DNA of 64,000 nt from Eunapius fragilis. Taxonomy: Eukaryota > Porifera > Demospongiae > Spongillida > Spongillidae. Location: the NCBI GenBank assembly GCA_963681505.1, contig OY811990.1, positions 4,983,675 to 5,047,674 of the forward strand, written 5' to 3'. Below are positions 34,408 through 44,468 of this stretch, one piece after another. Position 1 is the stretch's first letter; the number at the start of each line of letters is the position of its first letter. The notes under the pieces are model-generated. The model saw only the letters and a program-made list of their open reading frames with translations. It was not told where the DNA came from and ran no database searches. The translations under genes and the position numbers were made by a program.

Positions 34408-35406
34408 GAGCTCTGTCTCTGCTGACCAGACATTGGCTAGATTTTTGTTTCATGATGATGTTGTTCAGTTGGTGTCATGATGGATGGAAGTAGTCTGACA
34501 GACTCCTGGTCTAGTCCTACCATCTGGAAGCGTTTGTGGTGCTCATGACAGAAGGTACAGAGGAACTGACAAGAACACCACTGCAGGTTCCTTGCCCCCA
34601 TCAATACAAGCATCACATGACTTTTCACCACCACTGCCAATCTTGGACATGTACCCAGCCACCTCCACCTCAAAGCCAAGATGGAGGTTCTGAGGTATAG
34701 TATTGACTCCACCCTCTGGTATGGTGATACTTCTCTGAAAGGTAAAACACTCCATCTTCTGCTTGTCCCCAGACCTCTCTATCTCCATATGCAGACACTG
34801 CCCACAGAAAGAGTGTAGACATGGAAGGATCCTACGGTCTGTGTAGGGCTTAGAGCATACTGAGAGCTGACATATTGTGTTTGGAAGGAAGAGACCAGAT
34901 CTGTGAAATAATAATACTTGATTAATGGAGATTCGAGAAATTACATGTGAACCCAAGGGGAAAAAAAATCATGCATGCTAAATCTTGCAAGGAACACGCA
35001 TGATCATGCAACGTCTTGCATCGCATATGAAAGATTATGGGAGGAGTATGGATTGGTTCGAACAACATGCACGAATTATGCCAGAACTTGCAAGATTTTT
35101 TCCCTTGGGAAGACCCACTGATAAAGATCCAATAGGTGTGTTTACTGCTGGACGTGCTGTGCGTTATTGTTATTTATTGTCGTACTATAATAAAATGTAT
35201 CAATAAAAACACTCCAGATCCGGTACGTTCATGCTTACTTTTTTCTACACCGGTACATACACGTTAAATGTGATATGCGATATGTCCCTTTTTGCTGCTC
35301 GACCCCAAATGCATCAGTTAATTATAAAAGCACTCAGTGCTTACCTGTTGCTTCATTCGTCATCACAAAGTGGATCAAGTTCATTTAGGCTCAGTACAAG
35401 TGGCAT
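34408..35406 (-). pseudogene. Truncated TRIM-NHL copy D (exon 1, RING, B-box 1)
   Basis: A copy of the gene A first exon lies at 35406-35345 (ATG, matching ...CTGAGC..AATGAACT..., CAACAG|GTAA) but has an internal deletion and a TGA before its donor. Exon 2 similarity starts after the acceptor (TTTCACAG) at 34900 with SGLFLPNTICQL. It then shows a 2-codon insertion in the RING, CPTC changed to CFTF, a frameshift in B-box 1, and ends near 34408 in the B-box 2 region. The rest of the gene is missing. Confidence 0.85.
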
Positions 35407-35580
35407 GCTGATAAAGTTCTTGTACTAACTGTGTTACAGAACTCTGCGAAAAATTAAAGGCGCTTTCTACAACTGATTTTTAAACAGGTTTTAAAAACAG
35501 TAGCCCTTCCTCACACTGTCATTTATCACTTCTGTGCCTGCCTGTGCTGTGAATGATGTAATGTATCAACACCCCCTGGG
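35407..35580 (-). promoter_or_regulatory. Duplicated TRIM-NHL upstream region
   Basis: In reverse orientation this matches about 1690-1867 upstream of gene A: CACAGAAGTGATAA, GGCTA(C/G)..., TTTAAAAACC, AGTTCTGTAACACA, AGTACAAGAACTTTATCAG. It is the only 5' flank visibly shared between copies, so it probably contains the family promoter. Confidence 0.6.
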
Positions 35581-35767
35581 TTGGAGAAGGAGTGAGGGAG
35601 ATGTTGATGGTGAGGGGTATGCCAAACACAGGGATGATGATAGTGGAGTGTGTATATGGACTGCCTGTTCAAATGTGAAAACCTTCTTCTATTGCCATAG
35701 TAACCTTGCATCCTCAGACTCAATAGCCTTCTATTTGCATAAGCATTACATCATCATTACATCACCA

Positions 35768-36873
35768 CTACACAGAATACTTTAATACAGTCTTAGGGCC
35801 ATTGTTGGATACATACAGACTACCACTTAAAGGATCCAGAGCAACCCCACGGGGATTAGTGTGATAGTCAACTGTGAGGAACTTGTTTCCCTGAGGATCA
35901 ACGATGGAGAGTACAATTGCCACTACGCTCACAGACAAGGTTGTAACCTTCTTCATCAATTGCTATTCCAAACACACTATTTAAATCTCCATATGATCTG
36001 ACATAGATCCCCTCTGGTGAGAATACTTTGATGGTGTTAGAACCATTGGCTGCAACATGGATGTTCCCTTGAGGGTCCAAGGCAAGACTCCATGGATCCT
36101 TAAAACCCTGAGCATTGGAGACTTTACCATTTATGGTCAATAGCCAGCATGCAGATGCTATTATGATCCAATATGGTTGCCATGGTCAGCAACAATCATC
36201 TTATCTCTTAGGTCAACAATAACTGATGTTGGTCCATTAAGCTGTCCCTGACCTGATCCACATTGTAGGAACTGTCCTCCTGTTGTCACTTTTGAATGTG
36301 ATTATTGCCAGTGTCAGCAACATACATCACATCTCCCTTGATGGATACACCATGTAGTCCAGTGAGTCCATCACCACTCCCAACACTACCTATGGTTCTC
36401 TTCTCATGACCACCTTGGTCAAACACTACTGTTACCAGCGCAGGTTTCATAGATGTCTCCAATGTCATGATGGCAATACCTTCTGCATTACGCCAAAGCA
36501 TACAACTGATAACTTGCTGGGGGTTACATAAGGTGTGCTATAGTTAGACCTCACATCAAGGTCATGAGGACTGCCCTGTACATGTTCACCATCCATTGTG
36601 ATGAGGAGCTGGTAAGGACCAGCAGCACATATTGTGTGACTTGGGCCTCAGCTCAGCCTTCACCTGCAGACCACCATATGGGTACCTCTCTCCCTCTGAG
36701 CTCTTGGTCTCCACTTTTACACTATACACCTTGTCTATCCTGGCTGCTGACTTAGAAGACCATGTGCTTTGTGATGGAGATGGAGGTGAGGTCATTACAT
36801 GACCAAATATGGAGAGTTCCTTCATCAGAGAGTCAGTTTGGGATGTGCGTTTTGCTTCACGAACAAACCACAT
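35768..36873 (-). pseudogene. TRIM-NHL fragment E (filamin plus NHL)
   Basis: Similarity begins at QTDSLMKELSIFGH (36840), passes through a filamin domain with a deletion of the DGAVV..DGTYTITL part, and continues through NHL repeats broken by frameshifts and small deletions (MYVADTGNNHIQK, GNIHVAANGSNTIKVF, GSLYVSNNGPKTVLKYSV). The RING, B-box and coiled-coil parts are absent. On the minus strand this 3' half lies upstream of fragment D, so E and D come from two different gene copies. Confidence 0.88.
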
Positions 36874-37586
36874 GGCGCATACCTACTCAAAGGCGCCTGC
36901 CAAGATGAAGTTCCGAAGTAGTGCAGCTTGTATAATGCTTTCCAACATATCTATAGAAGCAGTGTTTAAGCTGCAATGTTTGTGAACCTGCAACGACAGC
37001 TGTAGACCTTACCAGTGCAGAGGAATGTAGGCCTACATCAGCAGGTACATCTGGATAAGGATCCAGTGATTGGGGTACAGATTGCTCGTGTGCTGGAAGG
37101 TTGGAATGAAGGAGTAGAAACACTGCATTACATTAGCTCAGCCCATGTGAAAGAAGCAGGAAAACCCAGGCACTACTTTAGGAGGAAGCAGAACAAAATA
37201 ATGCCAATGCTTGCAGAAAGACAGTAGAATGAACTAATATTATTATTTTTAATTGTTCACAGTCACTATTACATGTACATGTATATTTTAACAAAACACC
37301 AAATACAAACATAAGAAGTTATATATAGGATTGATGTAGACATTCATATAAACATATCACAGTTTCCATTATAAATATCATTTCCATAACCATTTATGAG
37401 TTATAATTAAACATTACCTTTATAAATCATACACCCACAAATAAAAAGTCAAGCCATGAGGGCAGGAACTCCCTTGCCAAGATGGCTCTGGCAATGGACC
37501 TGAGTTATTAATTTTAATAGATATAATCAAGCCATAGTAATCAAGATATCAAAAATTTGAGATCTCACAATATTTTTTAAATTTAA

Positions 37587-38219
37587 TAACTATCAGTGGT
37601 CCCTTCAACTAGTTTGGGCTTGCACCTCAAGTCCAATGAGTACCGGATGGCCATAAAGTGGTGGCTGGGACTGGACACTTCAGGTCAATCCATGTGCCCA
37701 TTCTGCCCTGATACTACCCTAGATCCTCTTGGTCATCATGCTGTGACCTGCAGGCATGGGGGAGATGTGGTCATATGCCACAATCGCTTGCGGGATGAGA
37801 TCTTTGACCTCTGTCATCGTACCCACCTGAGTGTTAGTGTAGAGAGAGGCCATGGCCTCACTAGAGACCTTGATCATACCAGACCAGCTGACATTCTTAT
37901 TGCCAGATGGGACAGAGGCATACCTGTCATACTCGACGTCACCATCACATCACCCCTCTGCCCAGCCATCTTAGGTGAGTCATGTCACCAAGCTGGGGAG
38001 GCAGCCCTTGCAGCAGAGGCCTGTAAGCTACACTCCAATGGACCCAAATGCCAAGAGTTAGGTTGGTCCTGCATTCCATTGGCAGTCGACACGTATGGAA
38101 ATTGGGGCAACGAGGCCCATGTTACCATTTCAAGGCTGAGATCTCACCTGGCCATTCACCAGTCTTCCCCCAAGTCATCAGTGGTGGCTGGGATCTATGG
38201 GCGATTGAATATGCCCTGA
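37587..38219 (+). mobile_element. LINE fragment: C-terminal zinc motif and restriction-like endonuclease
   Basis: An open reading of about 205 codons: GLHLKSNEYRMAIKWWLGLD, CPFC...DPLGHHAVTC, then RPADILIARWDRGIPVILDV and GIYGRLNMP at a stop. The CxxC-H-C motif plus a D-x(n)-DVT core matches the PD-(D/E)xK endonuclease at the C-terminus of R2/CRE-type non-LTR retrotransposons. A homologous but longer copy lies at 57.3-60.1 kb on the other strand. The reverse transcriptase part is absent here. Confidence 0.8.
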
Positions 38220-38935
38220 TCCAGTCCATTACCAGGCCCTAACTCTTACCCCTCTGAAACCACTGTGCCCTTACCCCATACCTTTTAGCTTTGGGCGGTA
38301 CCGACCCCGCCCACAGACCATGTGCCCTCTTACCCCCCTCACCCCCCCCCCCCCCCCCACCCCACTGACAACTTCTCTCTTACGCACTTTTAATTACTTT
38401 TAATTACTCTGTCCATCATGGAGTGGCCTGAATTTTTAATTACGCGTACATTCTAATTGCACTCGTCAACTTTGATGCTCATTCAATGCGCTACGTCCCT
38501 TTTCACTGCCTCGACCACAAACACATAAAATATCTAAACACTTCGGTACGTTTGTGCTTCCATGTCTATGATAGTATCCTGGGGTTTCCCAGAGATTAAC
38601 AAGTTCCCCTTGTAGAGAGCAGGTCCAGGATCAGTGGTGGGTGGAGACCTCATCCATAGGGCCCCCGAGTCAACACTGAGGGGAGGGGAGGGAGGGAGAT
38701 GGTTTTGGAGGAGGTAAGGATGATGGTGAGGGTGAGGAGTATGGCAAAGGTAGTGACAACAGTGGAGATAGTGAGGGAGGGGTAGTTACAACAAAAATGG
38801 TGATAGGTGCGGGAGGGGAGTGTGTGTGATAACATACAAGTCTAGAAATGTTTGTGTGAAGTCAAAAGAATACATCTCCCAGTCTTTGAGGACGATGGTG
38901 TTATCAGATAACACCTTCCCAAGGATGCCTATGGA

Positions 38936-39118
38936 GTAGAGAGAGGGGAGGGGGAGAAAGGGGAGGGGAGGGAGGGGAGGGGAGGGGAGGGGAGGGAAGG
39001 AGGGAGAGGGAGAGGGAGGGGAGGGGAGGGGAGGGGAGGGGAGGGGAGGGGAGAGGAATGGAGGGAGGGAGGGGTAGAAAGAGGAGGGGAGGGGAGAGGA
39101 GGGAGGGAGAGTAGTGGA
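38936..39118. repeat. GGGGAGGGGA purine tract in a GLB1-like intron
   Basis: About 180 bp almost purely G/A on this strand. On the coding (minus) strand it is a pyrimidine tract leading to an acceptor. Confidence 0.9.
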
Positions 39119-39400
39119 TGTTGAAGCACAGCCCATAACATCTTGTCCATGCATTACAAATTTAGTAGTCCAACCTAACTGCACACACCTTTCCTTTCGT
39201 TGAAGAGTGAGTCAAAGTTGATGCGTCCCATGTTCTCCACAAGGATATCCAGGGTCCAGGCATTTTTGTCCTGGAGGGAGAGAAAGGTAAGATAGATGGT
39301 GATGTGTGTTCTGGCTAGTGCTATTCATGTTGATACAGTTGTACTGATAGTGGCATATGGTATATGGTGATGTGTTTGTGAGTACACACAAACACACACA

Positions 39401-39450
<50 letters not shown>

Positions 39451-40022
39451 AGACCTAATAGTTAACTAACCACACTACGGAGAAGTAGGATGGTTTGTTC
39501 AGCAAATCCATAAATCTGTTGTGCAGGAGACTTGTCCAACATCACCTGTGAGAGTGTGAATTAGGACTGGAGGGACTGGGGACTAGGTAGGTACACTTAC
39601 CACACCAAAATCCCTCACTTCATGGTGGCCATGAGATGGGAGTGGCACCTACACATGTGTGTCTGTGTGTATACCTCTGTGAGCTTGACATAAAGTGAGG
39701 ACTTCCCCTATATATATATGAGTTGCGGAGGCAGGGGAAGATGAAAATTCAGATAGCACTTAAATTTCTACACATACAAATTCAAAACCTCAAAAATTAT
39801 GACCGCATACAAAACTGTTTGCCATGTTGATGGGTGTGGTTTTAATTAATAGTAGCTAGTGATTACAGAGACTACTACTGTATCCCTCGTTCCCAGACCA
39901 ATATACCATATCTTATCGTCGGCTGTTATGTGTGGAAGAGGAGGCAGGGTTATGCCTGGTGATGGGAGATAGAGGAAGGAGAGGGTGGGAATGAAAGAGG
40001 AGAAAGTGGAGGAGGAGGGACT

Positions 40023-40627
40023 GAAAATTACATACTACAGTCCACATGGTACAAAGTACTTACCATGGAGCTTACTACAGTCCACATGGTACAAAGTACT
40101 TACCATGGAGCTTACTACAGTCCACATGGTACAAAGTACTTACCATGGAGCTTACTACAGTCCACATGGTACAATGTACTTACCATGGAGCTTACTACAG
40201 TCCACATGGTACAAAGTACTTACCATGGAGCATACTACAGTCCACATGGTACAAAGTACTTACCATGGAGCTTACTACAGTCCACATGGTACAAAGTACT
40301 TACCATGGAGCTTACTACAGTCCACATGGTACAAAGTACTTACCATGGAGCATACTACAGTCCACATGGTACAATGTACTTACCATGGAGCTTACTACAG
40401 TCCACATGGTACAAAGTACTTACCATGGAGCATACTACAGTCCACATGGTACAAAGTACTTACCATGGAGCTTACTACAGTCCACATGGTACAATGTACT
40501 TACCATGGAGCTTACTACAGTCCACATGGTACAAAGTACTTACCATGGAGCATACTACAGTCCACATGGTACAAAGTACTTACCATGGAGCTTACTACAG
40601 TCCACATGGTACAAAGTACTTACCATG
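40023..40627. repeat. 40-bp minisatellite (15 copies) built from a splice donor
   Basis: Unit on the plus strand: ACTACAGTCCACATGGTACA then AAGTACTTACCATGGAGCTT. On the minus strand every unit contains CTCCATG|GTAAGTAC, which is exactly the exon/donor border of the GLB1-like exon 40707-40624. The first unit is the real exon end and the other copies repeat it into the intron. Confidence 0.95.
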
Positions 40628-41052
40628 GAGCTTCTTCTCCAAAAGGGCACGTAACATGAGATACTTAGGAGTGATGTCACCAGCCTCACTCAAGTGTGCA
40701 TTGTAGTCTGTGGACATGACCCTGTTATGTTGACACCTCTAATTAGTGCTCACCGTAGCTGATAGTAATGACAGGCATAAATATCTTCTGTTGACTCCAT
40801 TAAAAGGAACCCAAAAGGTGGTACCCCTTGAAAGGATAAAGGAGGTTCCACTGTTTGGTCTAAACCTCCAGATATCCACCCATGCCATAAGGAAAGTGGT
40901 GGACACATTTGTAGGTCTGGGGACTCTGATGACATCGGACCTGTGACTTCCATTTGAAATGTGACAACCTTCCACTGTCGCCATAGTAACCTTGCATCCC
41001 CAGTCTACATATTTTGCAATGGCTTTCTTATGCTAAACATTACATCATCATA

Positions 41053-43201
41053 TCACAAATACGTAGTATATTTCAATACAGTAGTGTTAACACCTACATA
41101 CAGACTATCACTTATAGGATCCATAGAAACACCATGGGGTTCATTGAGACTGCCAACTGTGTGGATCTTGTTTCCATCAGGATCAAAGATGGAGAGACAA
41201 TTGCCTTTCAACTCACAGACAAGGCTGTAACCTTCTTCATCAATTGCTATTCCAGTTGGATCCTTTACATCTCCATATGATCTGACATAGGTCCCCTCTG
41301 GTGTGAAGACTTTGATGGTGTTAGAACCCCAGGCTGCAACATGGATGTTCCCTTGAGGGTCCAAGGCAAGACCCCATGGATACTTAAAACCCTGAGCACC
41401 AGAGACATTACCATTTATGGTCAATAGCCAGCTACCATGTTGATCCATTATTACTACCCTATTGTTGTAACTGTCAGCAAAAATCATCCTATCTATTTGG
41501 TCAACAATAACTGATCTTGGGTAACTAAACTGTCCCTGACCTGATCCATGTTGGCCAAACGTTTGTAGGAACTGTCCTCCTGTTGTCAGCTTCTGAATGC
41601 AATGATTGCCAGTGTCAGCAACATACATCACATCTCCCTTGATGGATATACCACATGGTGTGTTGAACTGACCATCACCACTCCCACCACTACCTATGGT
41701 TCTCTTCACATGACCACCTTGGTCAAACACACGAATACAGTCATCCACACAGGCTACATAGATGTCTCCACTGTCATGTATGGCAATACCTTTTGGACAA
41801 CCACTACAACTGATAACTTGCTGGGGGTTACATAAGGTGTTGTAGCTAGGCCTCACATCAAGGTCATGAGGACTGCCCTGTACATGTTCACCATCCATTG
41901 TGATGAGGAGCTGGTGAGGACCAGCAGCCTGAGGGGTGAGGGTGATGGTGTAGGTACCATCTCCATGGTCCTCCACCTTTCCTGGGACAACTGCTCCATC
42001 ATGTAACTTGGGCCTCAGCTCAGCCTTCACCTGCAGACCACCATATGGGTACCTCTCTCCCTCTGAGTCCTTGGTCTCCACTTTTACACTATACACCATG
42101 TCCATCCTGGCTGCTGACTTAGAAGACCATGTGCTTTGTGATGGAGATATTACATGACCAAATATGGAGAGTTCCTTCATCAGAGAATCAGTTTGTAGGG
42201 TCACATGTATGTCACTGGTAGAGAGGGAGACTCCGTCAACCTTCTTCACGGTGGTCTCCAGTTCAGTGGGTAGTAGATCTCCAAGAGCTACCACCTCATG
42301 GTCAGTGTGGGTCTGAAGGATGTAGGAGGTCATCTCAGTGTAGCGACCAATTTCATCTTGTATCTTCACTAACTGTTCCTTCTGGAGGGACAGAGCTGTT
42401 GTCTTGGAAAGTGAAATGGCCTCCATCTCTGACAACAGTGTCTTCTTCCTTTCCTCCATGGCTTGGTGGAGCTGTTCAAAGGCTTGGTTTATGAGCAGTG
42501 TGGCATTCTCTCTGGAAGTCTCAACCTGCCCTGTCATCTTCTCTTTGTCACCAATGGCACAGGTCAGCTTTGAGGCCATTTCCTGTGCACACACAAGTGC
42601 CTCTCTCATTTTATCTCTGCGGACCTTTGCAATATTACACACAGCAGCAAACCTGTGGTGGTTATGAAGAACTGGGGCACTGTCTCTGTTGACCAGACAC
42701 TGGCAGGTCTCACAATAGATTTTAGTTTCATGATGATGTTGTTCAGTTGATGCCATGATGGATGGAAGTAGTCTGTCAGTTACCTGATCTAGTCCTACCA
42801 TCTGGTGATGGTGCAGTATCTTATTGCGTTTGTGGTACTCATTACAGAAGGTACAGAGGAACTGACCACATGTACAACAGAACACCACTGCAGGCCCCTT
42901 GCCCCCATCAATACAAGCATCACATGACTTTTCACCACCACTGCCAATCTTGGACATGTACTCAGCCACCTCCACCTCAAAGCCAAGATGGAGGTTCTGA
43001 GGTATAGCATTGACTCCACCCTCTGGTATGGTGATACTTCTCCGACAGGTAGGACACTCCATCTTCTGCTTGTCCCCAGATCTCTCTATCTCCATATGCA
43101 GACACTGCCCACAGAAAGAGTGTAGACATGGAAGGATCCTAGGGTCTGTGTAGGGCTTAGAGCACAACTGACATATGGTGTGTGGAGGGAAGAGGCCAGA
43201 T
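41053..43201 (-). CDS. TRIM-NHL protein, copy C
   Basis: Main exon, 715 codons after an acceptor (TTCCACAG) at 43202, opening SGLFPPHTICQLCSKPYTDP. It has an intact RING (CLHSFCGQC, CPTC), B-box 1 (CDAC, CCTCGQFLC), and a degenerate B-box 2 identical in kind to gene A (CETCQCLVNRDSAP). Coiled coil, filamin domain and NHL repeats (MYVADTGNHCIQKL, MIFADSYNNRVVIM, NIHVAAWGSNTIKVF) run to a stop near YVGVNTTVLKY. No first exon was identified upstream (43202-44460). Closest to gene A by B-box 2 and linker sequence. Predicted cytoplasmic E3 ligase or NHL-type RNA/protein binder. Confidence 0.84.
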
Positions 43202-43439
43202 CTGTGGAACAGTAAAAATGGATCAATGGAGAAATTACAAGTTAAGACCTATACTATAGGTACAAATCCAGTTCCATGGAGTAGTGTCGCCATCCGTAGC
43301 GTTTAAAAACAAAAGTAATAAATTTGGATCTTTTTATATGACAATCCTAATAGGCTCCCTTAATACAGTTTTACGCATGTAATTGCTTAGTAGTATAATC
43401 AGGACACTCCTGACGTTATCGCAGGTGGATGTGCGTTAC

Positions 43440-44060
43440 CCAGCAAAAAATTCGTACGCTTTAATCGTCAAACGATAAACCCCTTTCGTTCTATTAGCAC
43501 GATTTTCATCATGTCGGGTGTACTTGATCTGTATGCATCGTACTTATTAACAATGCACCATACAGGTATTCTGTTAGACAAATCGTCATCTATCTTACGC
43601 GAAGAATCGCAGGGATCGTATACGAATAGCAACGATCTTTTATGTACTTCGTGTGCGATCGCTAGCTGTCGTACATAATCAAACTTAATTGTAAATAAAA
43701 TCGGGATCAATCGTTTATATGCTATGTACTATCCGTGGGACTGATCGTATTCTATCTTACACGATGAATATATACGATTAGCAGTTGAATTGTATATAGG
43801 TTTCCGTCGTACATAATCAGACGTGATCATGAAATATGACGCATGCGTGACGCAGTAAAAATCAATAAAATCGGGATCGGGATCAATCGTTTATGTACTA
43901 TCCATGGGACTGATCGTATTCTATCTTACACGAAGAATATATACGATTAGCTGTATATAGGTCTCCGTCGTACATAATCAGACGTGATCATATTATAATG
44001 ATCATGATGTGAAGCATGCATGACTCAACCTTCCATTATCCAATTCTATCGTCCGTACTC
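43440..44060. repeat. Diverged about 180-bp tandem repeats, AT-rich
   Basis: Three related blocks share AAATCGGGATCAATCGTTTA, GGGACTGATCGTATTCTATC, TTACACGA(T/A)GAATATATACG and CCGTCGTACATAATCAGACG. The second and third are about 80-90% alike by eye, the first more diverged. Non-coding, with GATC/CGAT-rich wording unlike neighbouring DNA. Confidence 0.75.
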
Positions 44061-44452
44061 GTATATATAAATATACTATCATGCATGATATGAACGATAT
44101 TAGAAGGTTTGTATTCATATATACCTGATCGATTTACAATCAATAGCTATCGTAGTACAGCAAATGCCCACATTATTCATAAATTGATTGTTAAATCACC
44201 ATACAATAAGTAGTTCACACACTAAATCTATGCTTTATGCTTCTTCGTAAAAATGTCAGAACATTTTTAGTTTGCCTGTTTCCGCACTTTCGGCGCCGTT
44301 TTATTGAATCTATCTCTGCCAAAGCGCTCAATTATTGCATCTGCATGTAAGAAAATAATACATTAATTAAACAATTATAGATCATTATATACATATTACC
44401 ATATATTAACTTCACCCTCTTATGATCTGGGCGGGGGCGGGGAGAGGGGGGG

Positions 44453-44468
44453 GGTTAGGGTCATACCC
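44453..44468. other. 3' flank of the BEN-like exon, G-rich
   Basis: A short GGGGCGGGGAGAGGGGGGGG tract lies at about 44430-44455 beyond the stop codon. No terminator signal was recognised. Confidence 0.3.

Larger units (their letters stand above)
38550..40707 (-). pseudogene. Beta-galactosidase-like (GLB1/GLB1L) fragment, C-terminal half only
   Basis: Spliced exons: 40707-40624 (YNAHLSEAGDITPKYLMLR), possibly 39707-39675 (SSLYVKLTE), 39648-39601 (HGHHEVRDFGV), 39545-39471 (VMLDKSPAQQIYGF), 39270-39189 (WTLDILVENMGRINFDSLF), 38928-38838 (GKVLSDNTIVLKDWEMYSF) and 38675-38550 (ALYKGNLLISGKPQDT). The order and spacing match the jelly-roll part of GH35 beta-galactosidases (DAPLSEAGD, LVENMGRxN, QDT). 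The GH35 catalytic barrel and the final GWxKGxxxxNGxxLGRYW exon are not in the window, and a segment between the first two exons is missing. It is flanked by a TRIM-NHL gene and a LINE fragment, so it is most likely a broken relic. The surviving exons show no stops. Confidence 0.7.

Noticed and set aside
34985..35206. Plus-strand open frame ending in AGRAVRYCYLLSYYNKMYQ
   Set aside because: No family signature, no splice or codon support, and it lies in the intron of a TRIM pseudogene. Noted but not called.
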